A stretch of 64,000 bases of DNA from Pelomyxa schiedti (lineage: Eukaryota; Evosea; Pelobiontida; Pelomyxidae): positions 1 to 64,000 of the forward strand of contig JAHLWZ010000804.1 of assembly GCA_020536535.1 (NCBI GenBank), given 5' to 3'. How positions within the stretch are numbered: position 1 is the first letter of the stretch; each line of letters begins with the position of its first letter. Position numbers and translations under genes: made by a program. The notes under the pieces are model-generated. The model did not search any database and had not been told where the DNA came from. It saw only the letters and a program-made list of their open reading frames with translations. Of the stretch, positions 22,806 to 32,312 are shown piece after piece.

Positions 22806-24500
22806 ATGTCAACCGCCACGGCGAACCAGGGCGGTGGTGCCTTTGACCGGACCAAGGTGCACGTCACCGCCGCGCTTGTGGGACACGTGGACTGCGGCAA
22901 GACGACGCTGATGGGGCACGTCCTGTACAAGCGCGACGGGCTGCCCAAGCGGACGAAGGAGAGGATCGCGGAGGAGGAGCGGCTGTCGGGGCTGGCGGCG
23001 CGCTTCGGGTCGTGGGTGACGAGGCTGAGCGTGGAGAGGGAGCGGGGGATCACGGTCGACGTGGGGCAGTGGAGGATATCGACCCAGAGGTACGAGTGGA
23101 CGCTGCTGGACACCCCTGGCCACAGGGACTTCATCAAGAACACGATTGGGGGACTCTCCAGGGTGTGTGTTTGGAGTTTGGGGGTGTTTTTTTGTTTTTG
23201 GTTTTGTTTCTGGGTTTCTATTTTTAGGTTTTTTTTTTTTTCCTTCAATTCTGTAATTTGTGTATTGGTGACAAACCAAAGGCTGATGTGGGAGTAGTTG
23301 TGGTTGCTGCACCTCTTGGGGAATTTGAAGCAGGTATGTGCAGGAATGGGCAGACGAGAGAACATATTCTCCTTTGCTTCACTATGGGTGTGAAACAGCT
23401 TATTGTGGTTGTAAACAAGATGGATGACCGTACTGTCAAATGGAGCGAATCCCGTTTCAATGAAATCAAAGACGAAGTTAGCATTATTTTATCCAAGGTA
23501 TTTTTACTCTCCACCTTTATATGACAGCATTTAATTACTTCACAGACTGGGTTCAATGCTCAGAAAATTCCTTTTATCCCTCTTTCTGCGTGGCAGGGTG
23601 ACAATGTTATTGAGCGTTCTTCTAGAATGCCTTGGTATCACGGACCAACATTTTTTGACGCCCTTGATGTTGTAGAACCTCCCAAGAGACCTGTTGAGAA
23701 GCCCCTTCGTATCCCACTGAGTGATGTGTATTTCATTGGCGGCGTAGGAACTGTCGCAGTGGGAAAAGTGGAATCTGGCATTCTGAGGCCTTCTATGGTC
23801 ATTACTTTTGCCCCCGCCAACATTACCACTGAAGTGAAATCTATTGAAATGCATCATACCGTTTTAACTGAAGCCAAGCCAGGCGATTATGTAGGATTTA
23901 ACGTGAAGAATGTGATGGTAGATGATTTGGAGAGAGGATTCGTTGCTGGAGATGCAAAGAACAATCCCCCAAGCCCGATCGAGAGCTTTGTTGCCACGGT
24001 ACCCTTCGAGACTCCTTCTAGGCACCTAACTTGTTGCGTAGATAATTGTGCTTAATCACCCAGGGCAAATTCGGCAAGGCTATACCCCAGTGTTCGACTT
24101 CCACACAGCACACGTTTCTTGTTGCTTTGCCGAGATACGGAGCAAAGTGGATCGCCGCACCGGCAAGGAAATAGAGGCCAACCCAACCTCGCTAAGGACA
24201 GGAGACGCGGCCGTGGTGCTTGTGGTTCCCACCAAGCCGCTCTGTGTGGAAGTATTCTCCGAATTCCCCCAGCTTGGAAGATTTTCGGTACGGGACATAC
24301 GCCAGACCATTGCCGTGGGTATTGTGAAGTCCAAGACTGTTGGCAATTCTGTTGCAAAATGGAACATGATTCAAAGAAAAGCTGTGGAGGCTGAACAAGC
24401 CCAAAAGCGGAAATTGGCTCCACCAAAAAAAACCCCTCCAGCAGCACCCCCAAAAGGCAAGAATACAACAAAAGCACACCCAAAGAAAGGAAGCTCTTGA
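22806..24500 (+). CDS. Divergent elongation factor 1-alpha (eEF1A-like)
   Basis: GTPase of the eEF1A family, four exons. Motifs are [12 protein letters not shown] (P-loop; normally GHVDSGKST), [20 protein letters not shown], and domain II/III marks ([74 protein letters not shown]). An intron at about 24000-24042 splits FVAT from IIVLNHPG. The tail is a Lys/Pro/Ala-rich extension ([14 protein letters not shown]). Differences at usually invariant positions (Cys-Gly-Lys-Thr, TPGH, an altered region after the switch) suggest a paralog rather than the main translation factor. A role delivering tRNA is possible but not shown. Exon 1 is very GC-rich, the rest is not. Confidence 0.8.
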
Positions 24501-24601
24501 ACCAAGCTGTTCTCCCCACATTGTCCTGTTGTTGTACTGTGTTATGTGGCCTTTGGGATAAAGAAGAAATAAATAAAATTAAGCTTGTTTCCTCGTTTAA
24601 T

Positions 24602-26635
24602 TTAACACTCAAAATTTGCCAACTCTTTTTCCAGTGCACTAGTTACTACAGCAAAACCTGAAGAATCAACATTAGAATGACTGTTGGAAGACAAAAAAAT
24701 GTACTTGGCCTCATGTGATAGTCCTGATGCCAACATTGGGTAACGAGCTCAGTAGAAAATTCAGAAAAGCCATCCAAAGGAAGTCTCTGAGAAAAAGTTT
24801 GGGAATGACAAAAGGAAGAGACAAAGAACCTTGCCCGAAGTTACAAACTCGGTAATTTCTGAATTGTGTTAATTTGAGAAATGAAAATTGTTGGAGCTAC
24901 TCCATAGTGACTCAAAGCCCTCAGAGTAAGGTGATTTTTCTGAAATCATTTGATACGCCAGAACAGCAAAACTAATACAGTCAGGAGCATAGAAAACGAG
25001 CACGTTCCATTACCTATAAACATCTGTAGACTCGTTGTACTTGCCATAATTGTATTAGAATCTAGGAGAACTGACGAGGTACTTACTTTACCGGTATTCA
25101 ACAGTTCCTAAAGGTATTGTAAGCAAAGAAAAAAAAATAAAATAAAATACTGGGGACATGAAAGAGGGTGTTCCTATCCCTGAAGTCAGGTTCTGGGTTT
25201 CATCTTTATCTAGAAACTGTTACATGGGTGGTGGGAAAAATATGCACACTGAAGTCTCTGCACGTGCCAAAGTCTATATATTTGTGAGGAAAAAATAGAA
25301 TTCGTGAATGAACCAGTAATTTTGCAGTTAACAGCTGCAGAGATCTCAAGCGATAAAACCAGAAGATTGTCAGGTTTAAGATCCCGATGCAATAGGTTTG
25401 ACTCGAGGGAAATCAGAAAAAGAGAAGCAAAAACTTGAAATACCTTATGAAGGAATGTCATACCCCTGGCACAGTCCAAAAGACACTTCATCTTTAGCTG
25501 TTCAGAAAATTTGTGGTTTTTCATGCACGATACAACACTACCAAAAGGAAGGAATTCCTAATAGTTGTTACAGGAGTACCACTAGAATTTGATTACCGTC
25601 ACAATTGCAAGTTTTCCCTCCGTTTTAACTTGTATAAGGTTAGAATAGGATAAGATTCAAAAGATAAACCAGCTCCAAAGAAGTTAACAATCTTCACCAG
25701 ACATTAGTTTGGAGAAAAAAAAAAAAAAAAAACCTGTGGGCACCGTATAGCCTCCATGGTGCGCATCTCCGCTTCTAAAAAAAAAATATGACAAAAGGGA
25801 ATACAAATAAATGTAGCCAACCAAACTCTTTCATTGAGCCTTGGCCAGTTTGATTCTACTCAAAGTTAAAGTAATATTTAGCAGTAGAAGGAACAAACTT
25901 TCAGAGTCTTAATGGCTACCTCTTGTCCTCGCCTGCAGGAAGTTAATTTCCATATCAATAAAGTGAGTAAACCAATGGCCAAAGTAAACAATCCCGTAGG
26001 CGCCTTCTCCAATCACTTTTTCGAGCTTTATACAGTTTAGGGAGGAATTATTGTCATGGAAGTGGTACTATCAGTTCCTTATAGTCGAGAGATGTTGAAA
26101 GAAGGGACTTAAATTTCGCTTTCAAAGCCACAAACTCCTTTCAATTTCGTTCAGATAACGAAATCACAGTACTACCAACCTGTTCTTTGACTGCTAAAAT
26201 GATAATTTCAGTGTCTATTTCAGTGGTGCATAAAACTGTCATACTAACTGTAATAGCTATTTCCTCCCCCTAGCTGCGCTTTAGGAAAATAGCCTTGGAA
26301 TAATGCATACTGCTGCTATTACGCCTTCACAAGGACTTGCCATTAAAGAGTATTGGTGACTTGATGGAGCTTCAATTTTGAACTCAATTCCATGTTTAGT
26401 ATAGTTGGTCAGTGTAATCGTATCAGTTAGTGCTGTGCCAACTGGGGCTTGGTGTTCGTTTAAGCCAAAAGACAGAAAGTCGCTTGGTTCAACCTAAGTT
26501 CTTCTAAATGAGTGATAAATTACAGGAGAGGATTACATCAAGAGGAAAGTCTTCAATTGGAACAATACTGTAAGCAGAGTTTAGAAGAAAGTTGTCTGGT
26601 GGAAGACATTAAACTCACGTGCCAATTGAAGCCAT
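24602..26635 (-). CDS. TKL-type protein kinase with N-terminal beta domain
   Basis: About 12 exons. The ATG at 26635 gives MASIGTIVPIEDFPLD. A beta-sandwich-like domain follows (VGTALTDTITLTNYTKHGIEF, then ITVSMTVLCTTEIDTEIIIL), resembling the MSP/immunoglobulin-like module placed before many amoebozoan TKL kinases. The catalytic domain has VIGEGAYGIVYFG, QEVAIKTLK (ATP-binding Lys), MRTMEAIRCPQ, FSEQLKMKCLLDCARGMTFLH, LLHRDLKPDNLL, CKIT-DFG, DCISFAVLAYQMISEKSPY and CWHQDYHMRPSF near the end. All residues needed for activity are visible, so it should be an active kinase. Boundaries of the exons between DFG and the APE region are the least certain. It converges with the eEF1A-like gene across about 100 bp. 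Confidence 0.82.
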
Positions 26636-26739
26636 ATCTTTATCAGAAAGGTAAAGTGGTGAGAGTTTCGCATGCTCAGATTCATATTTGCGTTTTTTTC
26701 TTTTTCGAGTAAATACATCATGAGGCGTAGGTGTGTTAC

Positions 26740-27981
26740 TTACATTTTTTGTTTTCTTTTGTAGATAGCGACACCTGCCACCACACTGGCAATTGTCAGT
26801 CCCGCAACACCTCCTACTACTCCTCCTATAATTCCTCCTTTGTTGTCCGAATTTGGAGGGACAGGAGGTTCTGGTATTCCACAGATTGCACGCGTACAAG
26901 GATTCCATGAAGAGAGCAGGTGATAGTAATGTTGACTGGAATAGTAGGTGTGATTATTGTAATCCAAAACGGTGCCATTCATCTTTCCAGGTTTTGAAAC
27001 GACACCATAACCACCCCCATCACTTGTGTTGCGCACAGAACGCAATAAAGTCTCAGAAGCACAGTCAAAAGCTATTCCCCCATATTCCAGTTCCAGTGCA
27101 GAAGGAAAAGAATACTCCTCAGACTTGACTGCCACAAAATCTATCAACGAAATTGCATAAACACTGCCATCCGTGTGTGCAGCATATAACGTGTTGTTGT
27201 CACATATGGAAAACATGTCAATAATTCCATCAGTGGGCAGGCCTTCCACATGACCCATGAGTACATAAGGAGAGTTGGTTGTGATGTTTCTTTGCTTGTA
27301 GATATCAGAGTTATTGGTGAGCGTATAGACAGATGGATATGAGAACCATGACAGTACTATTCCGATCGCATCGCCCACAAGTCCAGTAACTGGAGTCTGC
27401 CCTGACTATTTACTGTTGTTAAAAAAAAAAAATCAACTCTTGGGGGTTTTTACATCACAGTCTTTGGATGCCACCATCTGAAGCAACAATGGAGATCCAC
27501 CGGGCACCTTGAAAACGAAGAGAACATAAAAAATATCCAAGACAGCATCACCAGCCAATATCCCCCAAGTGCTCATTCCAGGGGCACAGAGAGCTATTTC
27601 GTGAACCCAAGGTGGCCCATCTTGCACACTGGAACTGGAGCTGGAAAGACTGGAGCTGGAGCTGGATTCAGACAAAAGGGATGAGTTAGAGCTGTTGTGA
27701 GTCTCAGGTGGCTTCTTCAGATATATCTATTTTTTATGCGTTGTGGAAACAAGTCAACAAACGAATAAACGGCCAAAACCCAATTTATGAACGACCTCAG
27801 TAATAAAACGATACTCGCCAATCCAATCAAATGGAGCCCCAAGAACAACCCAGTCGTCGCCCCAACAATTGACAAAACCCCCCAATCCAAAACAAACTAC
27901 AACGAGTTAGTAAGAAAGCAAAACAACAAGGCCAAGGGAAAACAAACTGAATGCAATGAGTGTCAATACACCTATTGGCAT
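26740..27981 (-). CDS. Type I surface membrane protein with Ser-rich stretch
   Basis: The best supported part is 26740-27722. One exon has PPETHNSSNSSLLSESSS, a Ser run, and then GPPWVHEIALCAPG. The next, from about 27397 after an intron in a T-rich stretch, is a beta-rich ectodomain with many NxS/T sites (NNTLYAAHTDGSVYAISL, like a propeller strand pair). It ends with PEPPVPPNSDNKGG, one membrane helix (GGVAGLTIASVVAGVAIY) and KRKQKM. A signal-peptide exon probably lies upstream: an ATG at 27981 begins MPIGVLTLIAFSLFSLGL. How it joins is unclear; an intermediate hydrophobic frame (27730-27900) could be an exon or could belong to a separate small membrane protein. General plan resembles the 16.2-18.2 kb gene. 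Confidence 0.6.
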
Positions 27982-28157
27982 CTGCTAAGGAAGAGGGAGT
28001 TTTTTTTTTGTTTGTTCTTGTGTTTGCGTTTCGGCGTTTCGGAAATCTGCTAAATCGAGAGCAAAAGACAAAGTCAGAAAGGATTTTGGCACTTCTTCTG
28101 GAAGAAGATCTCAAAACGCAAGAAAAGTTGATTCCGCCCCGAGGAAGGGAATGGATT

Positions 28158-28870
28158 TCACAGGAGTTGCAGGACTTTGTCGGCAATGGCAGGAACACCC
28201 AGTGACAGAGGCCATATCTGAACGCCCTGTGGTGGGGTGGGGACGGAATTGGGACTGGAAGTGGAAGTGGTTGGGGGGTTTGGATTAAGGTAGGTTGAGA
28301 GTTCCTCGGCATTGGGTGTGATTATGGCTACTATGCCTGGTATGTGGAGTGCAAGGGGTGGCTCTGACTTCTCCGTTTTTCTCCACACTTCAACTTTGGG
28401 TACACCTGTGGCCATCTTATCTCCCTCTACAAGAAAGATATCACAGCACCGGGAGTACATGGGCTCAAGCAAGGAGTAAACATCAGTCCCTGGGCTGAGG
28501 TCCATGAACACCTGAGAAAAACGAGAGAGTTTCAGCGATTGAGCGGTACTAACCATAAAGTATAGGAGGACAACACTTACAAAAAAAAAAAAAAAGTGTT
28601 CCCAACATACCGCCATTTTGTCCAGAGTCACAACAGCAGAAGGAGATGCGCCGGCGGCAGCGTGACACTGCGAGTCCTTTCCTGGCGCATCCAATGTGTC
28701 AAAGTGGTGCGGTGTGTGCTTGGCCGAGCCCACCCTCACACCTCGCGACTTGAGTTCACTGATAACCTGCGTTATAAGGTGGGTCTTTCCTGACTTGAGA
28801 ATCAGAATGCAAATCACAAAGCCTGGCAACAACCGGAGTCCGAGGTGCCAACAAAATGAACCCGCCTCAT
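28158..28870 (-). CDS. mobB: MobB-like molybdopterin-guanine dinucleotide GTPase
   Basis: The ATG at 28870 begins MRRVHFVGTSDSG. An intron then restores the P-loop as GTSDSGKTHLITQVISELK. MobB hallmarks follow: SAKHTPHHFD, APGKDSQCHAAAGASPSAVV (PGKDS..H..AGA) and DIFLVEG. A Pro/Ser/Thr-rich insert lies near the C-terminus. A second intron (about 28515-28610) separates DKMAV from FMDLSPGTD. In prokaryotes MobB is a GTP-binding adaptor that helps MobA attach GMP to molybdopterin. Eukaryotes normally lack this step. The gene is spliced and fits its neighbours, so it is not contamination. Function here, and whether a MobA or any molybdoenzyme exists, cannot be told. Confidence 0.78.
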
Positions 28871-28942
28871 TTTCCAAGAATCGAAGGGTGATCACCCTGT
28901 AGCGTTCGCGCCGAACTTTTTTTTAAAATCGGTTTCGTATGC

Positions 28943-29801
28943 ATGGGGAATGTGTACTGTCTGGACGACGATCTGGACCCCTCACTAACAACCGTAAATA
29001 CCACTCAACAAACGCTGTGCACAGAAGGCAACTGCAAGACATGTAGTGTTCCTCGATTAGCAGCTTACGAGGTGATTCCGCGGCACAAGGCACTGCATAA
29101 TGTGGGCACTTTTTCTTCTACATACACTGTGATGGCGATCCGTTGTCAATAACAGCCGATTGTGAAAATCGTGCCTTGTAACACTCACTACAGGTATTTA
29201 CGAATTTTGTGCTGGATGACCTTTGCCATTTGGAGCAGGACACGAGAACCCAGGCAGTTTTGTGCCGCAAAATGTGGAAAGAGTGCCACCGTGTGGGCCG
29301 GGGGATTGCAGATAAATCATCATTCACAGAAGCGCTCTCCTGCACTCCACCAGTAAAACGCCTTGAAATGCACAACTTCGAGGCTATGGGCAGGAATGTT
29401 CTGTGCAAGATAGGACTTGAATATTCACATAAACGCTCTGAGCTGTGTGCAGAAATGATCTTTCTCTGTGTTCAGGTTTTCCTCTCGCGGACTTTTATCT
29501 TCTGGGAAGAAGGCTCCTCTCTTGACCCGAAGGTGTTCCCGTCAGTATGTGCCCCCCCCTTTTTTTTTTGGACTCACCACAACTTCACCAGCAAAGTTTG
29601 AATGAAACACAGGTGTTTGTTGTTGATTTTTATGTTCTTCCTGGACTGCACGAGCTTTCCAATGACCAAAGAACAACCCCAGTGGCTTTTGTAAAGTACG
29701 TGCCAGAAAATAAATTAGTGAGTGGTGTTTATGATCGTGTCTGGAAACCACAGCCTTTTGAACTGGGAAAACTTGCTCGAGTCCATGGAAATGGTCTCTA
29801 A
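28943..29801 (+). CDS. Domain X protein A (putative N-myristoylated)
   Basis: First gene of the Hsp70/domain X cluster. MGNVYCLDDDLDPS fits an N-myristoylation signal (Met-Gly, small residue at 6, nearby Cys). AAYEVIPRHKALHN comes just before an intron (about 29099-29193). Domain X begins at VFTNFVLDDL, then QAVLCRKMW, CAEMIFLCVQ, VFPS. A second intron (about 29543-29591) leads to VDFYVLPGLHEL and VAFVKYV. The tail after domain X has about 25 further residues. Protein F is closely alike: same N-terminal plan and both introns in the same places. No known domain is recognised. It converges on the Hsp70-vWA gene B with 43 bp between stops. Confidence 0.7.
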
Positions 29802-29844
29802 ACTGTAAATTTGCAAAGGATGTGATCCAAAGAAAGAAAATTTT

Positions 29845-32193
29845 TCAGAAGAGCTGGGAGGACAGTGCAGACGAGATTTGGGTGAAAGCATTCAACAGTT
29901 CAGCTCCTGACTTCCCAAATGAAATGTACCCACCAGCAGCAGCAGTCAGCGATTCGAGTTGTACAGTGTCAACATCTTGGCCAAAACCAACCACAAAAGT
30001 TTTCAGTCCACAGTCTTTGTAGTGTGCCTGTAGCAGCTTCATTTCAGCAACACCATTGCCGCACAGCCCATCAGACATGAACAACAAAATGGGTGTCCTC
30101 CCAGCAAACTTATTGTCTCCCCGGGCATCTGCTAGCACTTTGTCACATAGCTCCAAACCAGCTGCAAAATTAGTAGAATGACCGGCATCAGGCTCAAGTG
30201 GGTGATTCAACAAAGTAGATAGAGAACATGTGGGGCTTCTTATTCTAGCTGATGCACTATAGGTCACTATACAAGCACTATCCCCATTCGGGCACTTTAT
30301 GAGTCGGCATTTTGTAAATGCCAGAACTGCTTCTTTGAGTTCTGCCCATTTTTCCCCATACATTGATCCAGATTCATCCAGACAGAACACAATGTGATAC
30401 AGGGGTTCTGGAGGTGCACAGCTGTAAATATTCTCAGTCCACGAGGCAGAGGAGCCAGCAGTTTTGGCCTCAACAGAAATTAATGTGGATCCGAATTGTA
30501 AAGTAACATCAACTGCCCTTCGCTCAACTCTGGATCCAAGGTTAGGGATATTCTTTACCTCCAATCCCCCTTTCACCAAAAAGAGGCCAGGTTCGTCTGG
30601 GTAGAGTATCTCTCGCTTCTTAGACTTGAAGACAGAAAACACCACACTTTCTTGGTTTGGAGTCAAAGGATAAAAAGTTAGGTGGGTAGAGTGCCCAACA
30701 TCAAGGGTATCCCTGCACTTCACGAAAGTTTTCAACACATGACACCGCTTCTCACCTTGCTCAGTTAAAAAGACAAGCCTTCCTGGGTGCTTGCACGCAA
30801 GGTCCGACGTTAGTATGCTGTAGGTGTAAGGAACACATCTCTGGCTTATAGACATGGGGTGTATTCCAAATTCCACAGCACCTTCCGCCACAGCGGAAAT
30901 TGGCCTGTTAGGCCATTTGACAACCAATGGAGAAAGAAAGTCATTGATAACTTGACGATAGATGGGAGAAGCAGCAAATCCGCCAACCAAAAACACTTTG
31001 GGTGAAACAGAACCAGGCAAAACCTCTTTAATACGCTGCCGAATATGCCAACTTGCAATTTCGGCTTGCTTGGAAATAAAATTGGTGAAAACTGCGGGAG
31101 GTAATCGCAGTTCATTGTGTGGACTAAGGTTCACAGGGAGCACTGGATGTTCCAAGTTATACTTCTTGACAAGAACAGGAATTGCTGGCTTGTCAAGTAA
31201 AGCAAGGGTATTCCCAATAGCAGTAAGCTGCAAATTTTGAGTCTCCGCACTACACTTCATCTCCTCAATTTCATCTTCCAACCGAAACCATTCCACATCT
31301 TGCTTTGCTCTTGAAAATACATCCCCACCTTCATCAAAAATGCGGCCCAGAAATGATATTGCAGCGGCGTTTACTTTCGTGGAGCCCCATGGACCGCCTG
31401 TTGGGGGACAAAGCTCACAAAGCTCAGTGGGGGAAGTACACTTGTGCATTGTAATATCGACAGTACCTCCTCCAGCATCAACCATTAAGTATATCGCACC
31501 TGGTGTTAGATCAATTTGGAAAGCCTTCTTTACTGCCAGGGAGGCTGCCTCTGCCTCCAGTACAATCATTACATCAGAAAGCTTAGCCCTCAAACATACA
31601 TCTCGCATAAATAGCCGAGCAGCTTGGTCCCATATGGCAGGGACAGTGACTACCCATTGAACATCACTCTCAGAAAGCCGAGTGAAACCAAGTGTGTTCT
31701 CCATATCCCTCATAGCTTTAGCCTTCACATGTTCAATCACTTTTTGAATAACTACGTCGAGACTCATAGTACGGGCAGGGTACTCAGTGTCAGATACAAT
31801 ATTGTTTCTAGATGACTCCCCTTCCAGATGCATTTTGAAATTTCGGAAATGGTACATGTGGATGCGCTCTGCCGCATCCATGTTTCGCACCCTGTCGCGA
31901 GCCAAATAGCCGAAGGCATCAACCGTGTATTCGATTGTGCCTCCAACGTTCCTTTCCAAAATGAGTACTTCAGTCAGCGTCTTGAAGTTCGTTGTGCCCT
32001 GCCACCGGGACAATTCTGTTGGTGCTTTTCCAGCCATGTCACGGTACGCGAAACCGGTGCCAGAGGTTCCAAAATCAATGGCGCAACTCACTAGCTTGGA
32101 TTCGACGCGCATTGACCCGCTAAGAGCGCGTAGGTTCGGGGTGCTGCACGTCGGTGCAGTTGTAGAGGCAGTAGGAGCTCTTAGTCTCCACAT
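29845..32193 (-). CDS. HSPA12-like Hsp70 fused to von Willebrand A domain (copy B)
   Basis: Intronless, about 780 residues. The nucleotide-binding domain has CAIDFGTSGTGFAYRD (phosphate 1), VQWVVTVPAIWDQAAR, YLMVDAGGGTVDITMHK (phosphate 2) and VFLVGGFAASPIY (adenosine site), as in HSPA12-type proteins. A beta-rich region follows in place of the Hsp70 substrate domain. The C-terminus is a vWA domain (FCLDESGSM metal site, LLFMSDGLCGN, LKTFVVGFGQDVDT). The frame extends to 32259, but the ATG at 32193 (MWRLRAPTAS) is preferred because it matches the leader length of copy H. All ATP and metal residues look intact. Divergent from gene C with 119 bp between starts. Confidence 0.88.
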   Translation of the reverse strand: MWRLRAPTASTTAPTCSTPNLRALSGSMRVESKLVSCAIDFGTSGTGFAYRDMAGKAPTELSRWQGTTNFKTLTEVLILERNVGGTIEYTVDAFGYLARDRVRNMDAAERIHMYHFRNFKMHLEGESSRNNIVSDTEYPARTMSLDVVIQKVIEHVKAKAMRDMENTLGFTRLSESDVQWVVTVPAIWDQAARLFMRDVCLRAKLSDVMIVLEAEAASLAVKKAFQIDLTPGAIYLMVDAGGGTVDITMHKCTSPTELCELCPPTGGPWGSTKVNAAAISFLGRIFDEGGDVFSRAKQDVEWFRLEDEIEEMKCSAETQNLQLTAIGNTLALLDKPAIPVLVKKYNLEHPVLPVNLSPHNELRLPPAVFTNFISKQAEIASWHIRQRIKEVLPGSVSPKVFLVGGFAASPIYRQVINDFLSPLVVKWPNRPISAVAEGAVEFGIHPMSISQRCVPYTYSILTSDLACKHPGRLVFLTEQGEKRCHVLKTFVKCRDTLDVGHSTHLTFYPLTPNQESVVFSVFKSKKREILYPDEPGLFLVKGGLEVKNIPNLGSRVERRAVDVTLQFGSTLISVEAKTAGSSASWTENIYSCAPPEPLYHIVFCLDESGSMYGEKWAELKEAVLAFTKCRLIKCPNGDSACIVTYSASARIRSPTCSLSTLLNHPLEPDAGHSTNFAAGLELCDKVLADARGDNKFAGRTPILLFMSDGLCGNGVAEMKLLQAHYKDCGLKTFVVGFGQDVDTVQLESLTAAAGGYISFGKSGAELLNAFTQISSALSSQLF

Positions 32194-32312
32194 ATCCAAT
32201 AAGACCCCACGCAGTCCAAGACAACTTACTTTGGCTAGGTCGCTTCGCTCTGACAGCAAAGTCTTCTTGCAAAAAAAAAAAATCTTCCACCCCTACTTTT
32301 TCAGAAAATTTG
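32194..32312. promoter_or_regulatory. Shared upstream region of Hsp70 genes B and C
   Basis: Only 119 bp separate the two divergent starts, so both core promoters and leaders must fit here. It holds an A/T run (about 32270-32282) and pyrimidine-rich DNA before the C start. The same arrangement recurs at 47025-47177. Confidence 0.4.

Noticed and set aside
22754-23365. Minus-strand frames across the first eEF1A-like exon
   Set aside because: The plus strand encodes clear GTPase motifs; the minus frames have no domain.
27787-28053. Plus-strand Asn/Lys/Pro-rich frame of 88 residues
   Set aside because: Opposite the probable signal-peptide exon of the minus-strand surface gene, no similarity to a known family, and ends in a poly-T driven Phe run.
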